In this document: one piece after another, positions 23,351-33,569 of the stretch | Numbering within the stretch: the stretch's first letter is position 1 | How the letters are laid out: the number at the start of each line of letters is the position of its first letter | Program-made: the position numbers and the translations under genes | Notes under the pieces: generated by a model | Databases searched by the model: none | The model's input: only the letters and a program-made list of their open reading frames with translations | What the model was told of the DNA's origin: nothing | Source of the DNA: Isoetes taiwanensis | Taxonomy: Eukaryota > Streptophyta > Lycopodiopsida > Isoetales > Isoetaceae | Direction: 5' to 3' | Length of the DNA stretch: 64,000 nt | Assembly (NCBI GenBank): GCA_021234155.1 | Contig: JAJEKV010000070.1 | Span: 5,649,311-5,713,310 of the forward strand

Positions 23351-23553
23351 AATTGGCAATATGTAACTCGACATGCATATGTGAAATATTTTTAATTTTT
23401 AATGCAATCATGTTGTGCTGTTAAAAAAAAAAGTCACATTCTCGATGCAAATTTACTAACCCGGGAAAAAGTTGCAGTGCCAAAATGGTCCAAAATCCTG
23501 ACATAAATCCAATTTAAATGAATGATGGTTCCTACACTTTTTTTTTTTTTTGC
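23351..23553. other. Spacer with a short segment shared with 15.7 kb
   Basis: TGACATAAATCCAATTTAAAT and ATGATGGTT near 23499-23530 resemble 15709-15740. Otherwise there are homopolymer runs and no gene. Confidence 0.35.
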
Positions 23554-23648
23554 CATTGTGTTCAGCGCCTGCACGATGGATGCTAACCATAACGACTATA
23601 GGATGCCGCCGCGAACGTTTCTCTTCCCGATCTTGTCCATTTTAAGCT

Positions 23649-23739
23649 AGAACCTGCAGGAATTGAACCTGCATTTCTTCAACGTGCGTTCAGCGCCTGC
23701 ATGATAGAAGGTTGCTGATCATAACGACTATAAGATTCC
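23649..23739 (-). repeat. tRNA-like unit (pseudo-tRNA or SINE head)
   Basis: Read on the minus strand, 23739 to 23649, the ends GGAATCT and AGGTTCT form a 7-bp acceptor-like stem with two G-U pairs. The T arm is canonical: stem GCAGG/CCTGC around loop TTCAATT. The A-box region (TATAGTCGTTATG) is diverged, and the middle is too long for a normal anticodon arm. A partial second copy lies at 23554-23607. It is probably a tRNA-derived SINE head rather than a working tRNA. Confidence 0.55.
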
Positions 23740-23784
23740 CAATGCAAAGTGTTATATATTTTTCTTTCAAACATGTCATGCAAT

Positions 23785-23857
23785 GATAGCCAGTGGGGTT
23801 TGAACCTTGGCAGGGAAGACCCATATCCAGTGGTCTGACCACTAGGCCATCATCGCC
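23785..23857 (-). repeat. tRNA-like unit with good A and B boxes
   Basis: On the minus strand this 73-base unit has TGGCCTAGTGG, an exact pol III A box, and GGTTCAAACCC, a B box. The acceptor ends pair poorly and no convincing anticodon arm forms. The internal promoter could still recruit RNA polymerase III. It is likely a SINE head or tRNA pseudogene. Confidence 0.6.
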
Positions 23858-23888
23858 ATGAATATAGAACATTTATGGCCACCCAATA

Positions 23889-23963
23889 GTAGCTAGTGGG
23901 ATTTGAGCTGGGGCGGGGGACACCCGTTTCCAATAGCCTAACCAACAGACTGCTATTGCTAGT
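23889..23963 (-). repeat. Third tRNA-like unit, degenerate
   Basis: On the minus strand it has GTTGGTTAGGC in the D-arm position and GCTCAAATCCC in the B-box position, with the same overall size as its neighbour. It completes a cluster of three to four tRNA-like units within 420 bp. Confidence 0.4.
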
Positions 23964-24029
23964 GGAACAATCCCAGTAGATAAAAGACGTTCTCAGCTAG
24001 TGCCCTTGTTGCGAGGATCTCAGCTAGTG

Positions 24030-24298
24030 GGTGTAAATATGGTAATGCTACCCAAAAAAATGCGAAAGCACATAGCACCTAAAGCACCTATGACTAAGAA
24101 ACAATGTGTCATAACTTGACCTCCACAATTTGTACGCTCCTCTACGGGATCTATATCATCGCTCCTTGCCTTCCTACATCATATATATTGTTTTTTAAGT
24201 AACAACTCTAAGGTCGTTGAAGAGAAATGTCTTCAAGCAAAGCACCTAAAGCACTTGTCCGGATGGTGCTTTTTGGGTAGCATTACCATATTTACACC
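24030..24298. mobile_element. 269-bp MITE with CTAGTG target duplication
   Basis: The left end GGTGTAAATATGGTAATGCT, continuing ACCCAAAAA, is repeated exactly in inverted orientation at the right end, which finishes CATATTTACACC. The element is flanked on both sides by CTAGTG (24024-24029 and 24299-24304). The word AGCACCTAAAGCAC occurs in direct orientation inside each half. There is no ORF. The superfamily is not clear: 6 bp is unusual for hAT or CACTA. Confidence 0.8.
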
Positions 24299-24309
24299 CT
24301 AGTGCCCTT

Positions 24310-25740
24310 GCTGCGAGGAAGTTGAAACTTTGACTGGGAAAGGAAAGATGAAAATTTTGAAATTTTTGATTTTCCTAGGGAACACAAATCCAATTGGTTG
24401 TTCTTGCAAATTTCAATGAGTATGGTAATTGGATGGGTTAAATTGGAATTGACTTATTTCTACTGCCTAATAATTAATCACCATTCCAAATGTTGCGTAA
24501 TAATTAATGACCATTCCAAACGTGCAAAGTACAACAATATAGATACAATTGTCTGGAACTAGCTTTCCTTTAGCATTATATAAAACAATCCGAGCTCTCT
24601 GTATCATTGTAAACATCAAATCCTGCATCTGGATCACAAAAGAAATTAATTCTTCTTCAGACATGGGAGGGAAGAACCTGTGTTATTAGTATTTAATTTG
24701 AGGGGATTTATGCGTCTGGCTCCTATGGTGTATGAATTGTTTGAAAAGGAAACCATTTATCGCAAATCAATTAGAGATCCAAGTTTCGAAATGGCAATGA
24801 TGGAATGTGTAGAACTGGGAGGATCAAGGGACAACGATTAAAAGTCTACATAGAGAACAGATTTAGCCAGCAAAGCATCTTGAGATAATTATGACAAGCT
24901 TAGTAATCAACTTGCATTGTTTCTTGAACAACTTGGCGCCTCCTCGATGTTAGTGGATGTTAAATCACCAATTAAGATGGGTGGAACTGCGGATCTATAG
25001 TGTAGTGTGTTCTTGTCCGCTCAATACCAAAGACTAACAAAGATGAAATAGGCATTGGCACCAATCTTCTTCCTCTTATTCTTACAAAAGACATAAAGCT
25101 TCTCTCACCCGCAATGAATCATGAAAGGGCCAAAGATCAACATTTAAATATTTCGCAAAATGAAGGATAATCTGTAAAGGCTCTCCTCCCCGTACAATCA
25201 TAAGAAAGGAACTTAGAACAATATAATCACATGACAATCACATGACATGCTTTTGTGAACTCATGAACCAGAAGGCAATAAGTAGAGAAATATTTCTTCA
25301 ATTTGTATATAATGAAGATCAAACTGAAGGAAGTGAATAATGCTTGATGTAATATCTAGTAATGCATAAACATTTTTAATAAGAGGAAGCTTGCTTACCA
25401 TGGAGCAAAGCTGCACCCCTTTTCTCGCTACCGATATGACATCATTGCAAGAAAAAGAGGGACAATGCAAAACCCGTTGAATTTGAGCAAATGCAATGGC
25501 TTAAACTCGTGGTCTTCCAGAGCCAACTAATCCATCCATAAAGCATGGCTAACACATTACCCGTAAGGCTAATATTGCAGATCGCTTATTTATATGGTGT
25601 GGTTATACACTCTCGCCTTAGAAGGCGATATTGCAAAGAACTATCCGCTAGCCGCCATGGGGAAACATATTCTCAATGGGTAAAGGCCGTTCGTTCAAGG
25701 TTTTTAAACAAGGATTTGAAAAAAGCGTACCTCTGGAAAC
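24310..25740. other. Intergenic, no gene recognised
   Basis: AT-rich DNA with a short duplication (AATAATTAATCACCATTCCAAA-like, near 24470-24520). No domain or RNA gene seen. Confidence 0.4.
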
Positions 25741-25746
25741 ATACCT

Positions 25747-26290
25747 CTGGAATCCCATCGATCCGAGACATCGGATCGCCATTCTAGAATGGGACGAGCA
25801 TGCTTGTTTTGCATGCATGCGGGCGGCGATGCCCGCTCTGGTTGGGAGTTCGCTATTTTAGGCGAAGCCGCGATCGACTTCTCATCTACGCTTCCTCTTC
25901 TTCTCGCCAGCACCTTTATTCTCTTTGAATTGTTTCCGGCGGGGAGGGGCTTCTTCCCGCCTGATTTTGGCCAATTTGGCGCCTCTTCATGCTGTCCTTT
26001 CTCGGCCTTTTAGCCTTCATCCCTGCGACCTTCGGCCCTCGATCCTAGTTTGTTAAGGAAGTCCTTTGGTATTCTAGCGGTTTTGTTGGTTTTCATGCGA
26101 GTCCCATTCTAGAATCCCATCGATCCGGAACATCGGATCGCCATTCTAGAATGGGACGAAAGCATGCTTGTTTTGCATGCATGGCGCGATGCCCGCTCGT
26201 TGGGAGTTCGCTATTTTAGGCGAAGCCGCGATCGACTTCTCATCGGGCGCTTCCTCTTCTCTCTCGCCAGATTTTATTCTCTTTGAACCC
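25747..26290. repeat. Pair of direct repeats of about 180 bp, one bordered by a strong hairpin
   Basis: Copies at 25747-25930 and 26109-26290 share CCATCGATCCG, CGGATCGCCATTCTAGAATG, GCATGCTTGTTTTGCATGCA, GTTGGGAGTTCGCTATTTTA and GGCGAAGCCGCGATCGACTT. The right copy is preceded by GTCCCATTCTAGAAT, the perfect inverse of ATTCTAGAATGGGAC inside the repeat, giving a 15-bp arm with a nested CGATCCG/CGGATCG stem. The pair may be the ends of a small element (359 bp apart) or a plain duplication. TG...CA termini are not evident. Confidence 0.75.
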
Positions 26291-26496
26291 ACCCTCCCCC
26301 CTTCTTTGTTGTTGTATTTTTTTATCGGGCACGCTACAGAATCAGCCCCCTCCACTTTGGGAGGTTTGTTTTGTCTTGTTGTTTTGTTGGTGATGTGCGT
26401 GTACGTGTTAGCTTAAGCGGCATCTATTTCACTTTTTCGCTCGCGGGTTTTGGGAGCGATTTTTATGCCTTACGCTTGTCCAGCCCCCTGTCAAGG

Positions 26497-26555
26497 CTTA
26501 TCACTAGGGTTTTTCCTCGAAAACCCGAAGGGCGGGGTTTTTAATCCCTGATAAG
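26497..26555. other. Two-stem hairpin
   Basis: Outer arms CTTATCA/TGATAAG enclose inner arms AAAACCC/GGGTTTT and a GAAGGGC loop region. The function is unknown; it could be a terminator-like or cruciform structure. Confidence 0.5.
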
Positions 26556-26637
26556 CTTTCTACAGTACACTAGCCCAATCTCTATTAGCATTGTATTTTG
26601 TTGGGGTCCAAATGATAATTGATTTTCCTTTATTTTT

Positions 26638-26668
26638 GTGGGTAGTTCGCATGTGTGCGGCTACCCAC
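26638..26668. other. Perfect 8-bp hairpin with CGCA/TGCG inner stem
   Basis: GTGGGTAG and CTACCCAC pair perfectly around CGCA-TGTG-TGCG. It lies 83 bases right of the previous hairpin. Confidence 0.5.
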
Positions 26669-27189
26669 TATCCACCATTGTAGAAAATCTGCTGAGATGA
26701 ATGAGAAGCAAGTCTAACCTAGATGCTACAACACAAACCGGCTATGGTGGACGCATGAGCAGTTGGGTATGGCGGACCCAATGGTTGCCCGCTTGTACCG
26801 AACAGAGGCCGCACAGAATCCCCTGATTGTAGAGCCAATTCTAGAGGTTGTCTTGTGGCAGAGGAACTCCAAAATACTCAATGGCTGGGCAATATCCTAC
26901 TCAAACTCCTGAAGCAAGCAACATGTTCGCCCCCAAAGCTTCTTCTGCCGCCATACTCAAAACAGAGAATAAAGACCTTAAACAGAAAAATATCCAACCG
27001 CTCAAGGGTTGATTCACTGTGGTTCAAATTTTATCGCCTTTCATCTCCTTTCTGTGATTTCTAGAGTACCATGCATCAATCTGGGTGTTCAAAATCAGGA
27101 TGGCACCTCGAAGCTTTACAACAAAGTGCGGAGATTGTGCCGAAATTCTCAATGACTATGGCTATGGCGGCCGACGGTGAAGGGGCATC

Positions 27190-27350
27190 ATTTTTTCTTT
27201 TTTTTTGTTGCAAACCGGAACTCGAAAGGTATGGATTGCTTGCTCTGCAGGGCCGGATTGCTTGTAGGGCAAGAAAGGGACGTCACTTCTTTTTTTTTTT
27301 TCATTTTTTTTAAAGACACGTGTCTCTCTCAGGTTTTTTTTTGCATCAAA
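27190..27350. repeat. Poly-T rich segments
   Basis: Several T8-T13 runs occur here, with a perfect GACACGTGTC palindrome at about 27316. No gene. Confidence 0.7.
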
Positions 27351-27411
27351 CAAAATAGAATAGGAACATGCTTTATATATGGATTGAGCACATGAACATG
27401 ATTCCACCATG

Positions 27412-27487
27412 ACATGAGCCTGGGGAATTGAACCCCAGTTCCAATCCAATTCTCAAGGCTTACCTGAAGCTTAAGTATGGGCAGACC
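27412..27487 (-). repeat. tRNA-like unit (B box and T arm)
   Basis: On the minus strand CTGGGG-TTCAATT-CCCCAG forms a 6-bp T stem with a canonical loop. The upstream AAGCTTCAGG could be a decayed A box. It is probably a SINE fragment. Confidence 0.45.
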
Positions 27488-27489
27488 AA

Positions 27490-28517
27490 ACAACATAGAA
27501 AAACACATAATATCATACAGTAGGACCAAAGAGGTTTTTCAAAATTTGTACTCTTTCATGGTGCAATAGGGTAATTGAACCGTATATGCCATGTATGTTA
27601 TGTATTTTCATATGCAACAATAAAATCTAAAACGTTAAGTACATGTTAAACTTGGAGGGCTTAACTGCTTACACATCTTTTAGAGGTAGCAAGTTAATAT
27701 CAATACCTGAGCACATGAACATAAAGGTGTTCTGTAATATACAAACACGTTTTAACCAACATAATACATCATGGAAGATAAAATATATCATAGATGTTGG
27801 GTGTTGCTTGGCTTCTACAAATACTTGTCATGTTGTTGCGTGCTCAAGGAGAAAATATTTTATGCTCACTATGGAAAGGAACTGGAAATGGAAATATTTT
27901 CCCTCTCAAGAACATTCCTTTTTAAGTAGAAGTAGAGCTGGCATAGGTTGCTTGCAGCTGAATATATCTTAATATGCCTGCATGTCCAATATGAAATAAC
28001 TTGTTCAAACTGAATGCTTTTATTTCTTTAATAGATCTTCATCTCTACATTGGCCTTAAAGTTTCCCACAAATAAGGCCATCTTCATCATCTACTGCTAC
28101 TCAGCATCATGAAATCTATACTTCATCCTAATCAATCATCAGAGCACACTATCCATCTTTCACAATATCCAAGAACCTGCATTTCAAAGCCCAAGGCATT
28201 ATTTTGCTCGATATCAACATGTTCCCTATTTATCAATAATCAGACACCAAAATTTACAAGTGAAAGGGGGATTCTTACCAAAAATATCTTTATTAATTGG
28301 AAATAATACATGAGCCTTTTCTTTAACATAGGTGCTATTAATTCCAACTTACATGCACTTCCAATGAAACATATTGTAACTCTAGCAATAAACAATAAAC
28401 ATTAAAAACTATAAGGATAGGAAGAGATCCTGCTTGAAAATGAACATGATTCAGATGATTATCAGGCTATATATAAGTGGCTAAAGTTTTGGAGAAAGTA
28501 GTAGTTGTGAGCATAAA
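27490..28517. other. Intergenic, no gene recognised
   Basis: AT-rich DNA without recognisable exons. Composition changes abruptly to GC-rich at about 28518, where the LINE begins. Confidence 0.4.
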
Positions 28518-29845
28518 TATGGCCATATGCCCGGCCTGGCCTATGGCAAAGGGGAGATGGAGTCCCTGCAACCCATGTGCTCAAGGCAACTAGTGGTCGA
28601 AGAACCACACCACATGCATGGAGACCCGACACAACACATGCTTGGCCTAGCACACTTCGAACGGCAACAAAGCCGACAAAGAGCTCATCGACATGCGGGC
28701 TGCCTAGACTGTGGTTCACCACTCTGGACACCATGACACAGGAGAGGGAGCGGGCAATGCACGAGACAATGGTCACCGTGTCTCGGCTTCAGTCAGAGGT
28801 TGAGGAAGCCACCACCATGGCACGGGGAGCGCATGCCGCTCTTGCAGACAGCCGCATTACGCCTTCGGGTTCTTCGTAGTACGATCGAGCAGCAAACCCA
28901 GCTCTGGACGATCGTGTCCCGGGCTCGAGCACGCCGCTACTCAAAGCCCGAAGCTCCGTGGGTGCGGGCAGCCATCCATAGACAGGCCGTGGGTTTCCCC
29001 ACCGGAGGTTCATAGTCACCGCAAAGAAGGCGCATGTGAGATGGCCAAGCAAATAGAGGGCTCCCGCAAGAGCCGAGCTCCCCGACTTCACAGGTCGCCG
29101 GACGGCTCGCACCACTACCAAGCAACCCCCACAAAGATGCACGAACCGGCCAAGCAGCCTGGGGACCACGACCGCTACCCGCAAGACAAGCCACCCCACC
29201 ATCCCATCCACCACCACCACCACCACCACCCCGCAAAGATGTGTCCCGCCCGCCCACCTTTTGACCCAAGCAGTCGCAGAATCCGAGAGACCACAATCCG
29301 TAGTTTGAGGCATGCCGTAAGAGGAGGGGAGAGTTCGCCCACAACATCCTAACACACATTCTCGATGGGATGACATTCCTGAGCCAGTTCACATTTTCCC
29401 GAGCAGCGCCATGGGGCTCGGCATTTCTTTCGCGATTCTGCGGGCAGCGACGGTCGTGTGCCGATTACATTGCGCCCGGGCAAGATGCTGGGGGCGTCCT
29501 ATGACGTGGACCCGGGACCTCACACCCGGGGAGCTTGTTAGGGTCGAGACATCCGTCACCAAGGGGTGCCAGATTGGTTGAGGCGAGGGATGCACATTTT
29601 TCCCGACCCCATTCATTTCTGCAACCCCCACAAAATATCGCGCACCAACGTGGCCCCGCTTCTCGCTTCTCTTTACCCGCAGTCGCCCTTCTCCCTACTC
29701 CCACTCCCTGCTTCCCTCCCGACCCATGCCCTCTGGGCCACATCGCGCCTAAAGCTTCCATCTGCTTTCACTCAACCTACGTCCCGTCCTCCTCCCACTT
29801 AGGGGTGCGCCTACCACTCGCTGGCGGCAAATAGAAATGTGCCTC

Positions 29846-30320
29846 GAGGGTGGTCTCATGGAATTGTCGAGGCTTTCCTTGGTAGAAGGGGGACAGTCTC
29901 AACTCCGTGGCAGCCGATATGGATCTCATCTTTCTCATGGGGACATGGGAGCATGCCGGACACAGGTTACCTGATCTGCCGAAAGTTACCAACATTTCTC
30001 CGTTTCAATGACGATCAGACAGATGAGGGGGTCATGGTGGGGTTGCTTGCTACTACTGGACAACCTTGGCACATTCGGTCGCCTTCCAGAAGACAAACAG
30101 ACACAACCGGTACTTGTGGATTTGTGTGCATAATGCCGCTGGCAACCCTCTTTTTCTCGTCACCGTTATTTCCCTCACGCAGAGAGCACCTTCTATCGCA
30201 GCCAATCCCGGACGCGATAGGATGGACCCTTATGTCGATCTATATGATGACATACAGATGGCAAGCGCTTGGGTAGGGTCGCCCTTCTTGGGGATTTCAA
30301 TGCACCCGACAGAGTAGAGT
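29846..30320 (+). pseudogene. LINE AP-endonuclease domain remnant
   Basis: The domain opens with SRVVSWNCRGFP, the usual start of a LINE endonuclease (W-N-C-R-G). AADMDLIFLMGTWEHAGHR stands where family members have the L-Q-E-T region. In another frame NRHNRYLWICVHNAAGNPLF is the central strand region, and LLGDFNAPDR near 30290 is the G-D-F-N catalytic motif that cuts target DNA. At least two frameshifts and a stop separate these pieces. Confidence 0.75.
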
Positions 30321-31199
30321 AGCCCATGAGACTTGACCTCCTCGGCCGACGATGTCCTCGCAGCCTTTACCCAGCAGGGCAACCTGGTCACGAGGATCGG
30401 ATGACGCCCGGGTCCTATGCGGTATTTTTGACTTGATAATTTGCAATGGCTCCCCACGCGAGTGGCCTCGCTTCTCACAAGTGCACCTCGCAGAAGGTGA
30501 CAATCGGGGGAGGGTCTAGTGTGGTGGACTATGTGCTCTAGTTGCGCAAGATATGCATCTCATCGGGCTGCTTTCCGGTGGGCACCGACACGGGATGAGG
30601 AGGTCGACTCGTGATCACCTCCCACTTTATTTGGACATGGCTTGGCAAGCCGCCAGAACCCCACTATGCCAGCCCTCGCCATCCTCGGGCCATGCATCGG
30701 ATTATGAGCGTGGAGGACTACGCCAGATGCTCATGGACGCCTCACCAAAGAATTTCTGGGACCCCACACTAGAGCAAAGAGATGACCAGTTGACTGAGCT
30801 ATTACGGATGCGGGCGGACAGTGTTTTGGCACCACTCTCCCCCTCCCCCATCGCCGCCAGGGACAAAGAACCTTTCGCGGTAACCGGTGGTTTGATGCGA
30901 GTGTAAAGAACGCAGCGCCACCCATCACGCTCGATCCGTATCCGCTTGCAGCCACCACACACGCATCGGCCCATCCGGCGGAGACAAAGGCGCTGCTTAC
31001 CTTGCTGGCACCGTGGGAGATGTTCGGCCTGGCTGACACTCATTGTCGAACCTTTTGGCGCTAGAAAGTGCTTCTCGGCGCCACCAAAACCTTACAAGGG
31101 ACATCACACCGGGCAAGGGGAGCAAGATTTGCGGCAACTCTATGACCCACCGTGGACGCGTCACGCCATACCCCCACGTGATGGCCCCCCATTGGTTCT

Positions 31200-32160
31200 C
31201 GCGATGGTTGGCTAATGGGAAGGCAAACCGACCTCGATGGTATGCGTGCCGAAGTTACTCAAATGGGCGTGGCACCGGTGCCGATCCTCACTACCCCGCT
31301 CAACGTAGCATTGCAGAAGGTTTCCCCGACAATGGACCACAAGCGTGGTTGTTCCCATTCACAAAGGCGCATCTACACCGTCCTACCAATTAATGGACGA
31401 TCATGGTCGATTCAAGATTTGCCAAACCGCTATCGGCATTCTCGAAAGCAAAGCGATTGACCCGGCCGGGCGAGGCAAAGGATGTGTTGAGCCCTCACAC
31501 AAGCGCTGTGCTTTTAGACCCCGCCACTCAACGATTGACCATATATTTACACCGGGCTAGCACCGATTGAAGACAATGAAACCATCGGCAAGACTTGTAT
31601 TGTCGCTTGTAGACTTCGAAGGCTTTCGATACGGTCCCTGAAAAGCTATGGTGGGCTGCCACCGCATGCGTAATGCCATATACGTGCTGTATAAGAGTTG
31701 TTTTGGCGGATGCACCGACGGGCCAAGCATTCATCAAGAGTATCGATCCGGCAGGGCTGCCCCTCTCACCAACACTTTTGGCCTCTACATTGACCAGTTA
31801 GAGCCTTGGCTTACCGAAAGCATGGGGGGATAGCATACAAAGACCGTGTCATCCGCCAGCCATCTATATGACGATGTTGACCTTCCGCCCACACCCCCGA
31901 GGTATGCGGCCTCATCTCGATGCCCTAGTCACATTCTCGCCAGCTACATGACATGCGCTGCGAATCGCCAAGACCGGGTGGTTCTCATATCCTCTTCACG
32001 CCACCCCACGCCCCCGTGACTCACATATCGAGGGACAGCCTGGGGGTCATGCCCACCTACAAGTACCTAGGGGTGGAGTTCCCCTCCTCGCCGGGCTTGG
32101 GAGATCGCCCATCCGCCATGTGGGTGACAAAGAAGTTGGAAGGCTTTTATGCCATGCAGT
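31200..32160 (+). pseudogene. LINE reverse transcriptase domain remnant
   Basis: In order the frames give VPIHKG (near 31350), FRPRHSTIDHIFT (near 31515; family G-F-R...S-T-x-D-H-I), KAFDTVPEKLWW (near 31620), GLPLSPTLFGLYIDQLEPWL (near 31755), HLYDDVDL (near 31865) and VMPTYKYLGVEF (near 32050). The catalytic Y-A-D-D box appears as Y-D-D, one codon short, which by itself would probably inactivate the enzyme. Stops and shifts occur throughout. Confidence 0.8.
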
Positions 32161-32960
32161 AACAACAAATACCGTGCGTAGCTCTATGATTAGGGCCATC
32201 GGGCCACATCCTGCTTTCGGGCAAATCGAGCCCGCCCTTCAGATGGGGTCGGTTTGGGGCCCTACGCCTTTGGCTTAATTGAATGACTTGGAGCAAAAGC
32301 GTAAGGTATTTTTGGCACGCACTTGGGGTGAAACCTTCAGGCCCTATCATCGATTCTCGGGCTGCAAGAAATCGATTCTTTACGCCGCTTCGGGCAGCCC
32401 TTGATAGACATTACATTGTCTATTTTAGAAAGTGGTTAATATGGGTGATGCTCGGCCCTCGCGACCGGGTTTACGCCAGGGCAATGGGCCCGTGAGCGCC
32501 CGTGGCCCGCTGGAGGGGTAAGAGAGATCAGCTGGTTCGCCAGATGGAACGCAAGGTGAGCACGATGCGTGCAGGTGGGTACAGAGGCCGATCGCGATAG
32601 CCTGTGGGAATACCTGACGCTTTGTTTCCTTTGGCAAGCTCGGGACCCCGGCGCTTTAGAGCAGGTCAAAATGGTCCATTACAAGGAGCACATCAACCCC
32701 ACGTTGGCTCGGGGCCCACAGCTCTACCCGCTCCCACCGCCTCTCCCCTTAAAAGCGCAGTGCGTTGCCTTCATTCGCGACAGTGCCCACCATCTCCGCG
32801 ATTGAGACGGGCATGTGGATTGGGGGCCGCCAGCCAAAGACGCTTTGTCGCTTTGCCGACGGGTGCCATTGAGAATGAGTCTCACACTTTCCAGAGTTGC
32901 CCAAAGATTCACGATCCCGCCGATCACGCTCCCTTAGTAAATGCGTGGACGATAAAAATA

Positions 32961-32983
32961 CCTTCCTTCCTTCCTTCCTTCCT
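32961..32983. repeat. (CCTT)n tail of the LINE
   Basis: Five to six CCTT units mark the 3' end of the element. Non-LTR elements often end in a short microsatellite used at insertion. It abuts the 3' flank of the CHCHD10-like gene remnant. Confidence 0.8.
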
Positions 32984-33077
32984 ATAAGCCTCATAAATTT
33001 CTGTAGAACACAATACAATTACACCCCAAAACATCAAGAAACTGGAATAGCAGATGAGAATGCAACTCGTAGCAGAA

Positions 33078-33568
33078 GTTGAACTGCTCCAACATTCAGC
33101 AAGCATATCCATATAGAATTTGCATTTACTGATGCCATTCCCCATCAATTCATTGCAAAAATTGCAGGTCATTTTAATAGCATAAGAGCAAACAACCAGC
33201 ATAAAATTTCAAAGAAAGATTTGTTCCAATAACTTTTGTTCTAATAACTTACATCTGGGAATGGCTTTGTATGATTGCCACATGCATCAGCAGCCCGAAC
33301 AGTTGTGAGTGCTGGCAAACTCATGGTTGATTGGACTCTCTTGCACCAGTCTAGGTCCCATGATGCCGTCAATTGCACGGTGAGCAATCGCGTTGCCATT
33401 CCAAATGTGGTAGGCAATTGCATTGCCATTTCCATAAGCGACTCCTGGTCATAACACCTGAGTTAATAATCTAAGCAACACAAAAACAAAGTCAAATAAA
33501 AAAGACATTACCTTGTGCCACTGTGCTAGCAAGACTGCCCACCATCATAGAGCCAGGATGCGCTGGTG
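33078..33568 (-). pseudogene. CHCHD2/CHCHD10-like (MIX17-type) mitochondrial protein gene, broken
   Basis: Three exons read leftwards. Exon 33568-33512 gives PAHPGSMMVGSLASTVAQ and ends at a GTAATG donor. A 67-base GT-AG intron follows. Exon 33444-33253 gives GVAYGNGNAIAY...NAIAHRAIDGIMGPR and, in a shifted frame, AADACGNHTKPFPD, then a GTAAGTT donor. The last exon, from 33157, gives CNELMGNGISKCKFYMDMLA and EC. This is the family's layout: a Gly-rich hydrophobic segment ending in A-H-R-A-x-D-x-x-M-G-P-R, then a C-x9-C twin CHCH domain for the mitochondrial intermembrane space. Damage: a short internal duplication of the N-A-I-A segment, a frameshift and TGA before the CHCH domain, a missing AG acceptor before the last exon, and loss of the normal stop. 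The first exon was not found. It keeps its introns, so it is not a processed copy. Confidence 0.8.
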
Positions 33569-33569
33569 C

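Larger units (their letters stand above)
28518..32985 (+). mobile_element. Frameshifted LINE (non-LTR retrotransposon), near full length
   Basis: A 4.4 kb GC-rich block contrasts with its AT-rich flanks. The 5' part (28740-28880) encodes a coiled-coil-like stretch (RLQSEVEEATTMARGAHAAL) that suits an ORF1 or spacer, followed by a His-rich CAC repeat (29208-29230). An AP-type endonuclease follows (29846-30320), then a reverse transcriptase (about 31200-32160), then a Cys/His segment (ESHTFQSCPKIHD, near 32875). A (CCTT)n tail at 32961-32983 ends the element. Reading it needs many frame changes, so it is inactive. I found no convincing target-site duplication. The clade is uncertain. Confidence 0.85.

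Noticed and set aside
27316-27325. GACACGTGTC as a functional G-box
   Set aside because: It is a single palindrome in T-rich DNA with no gene nearby, so it cannot be distinguished from chance.
28789-29376. 195-codon minus-strand frame
   Set aside because: It is antisense to the GC-rich LINE; its Val/Gly-rich stretch comes from the CAC repeat.
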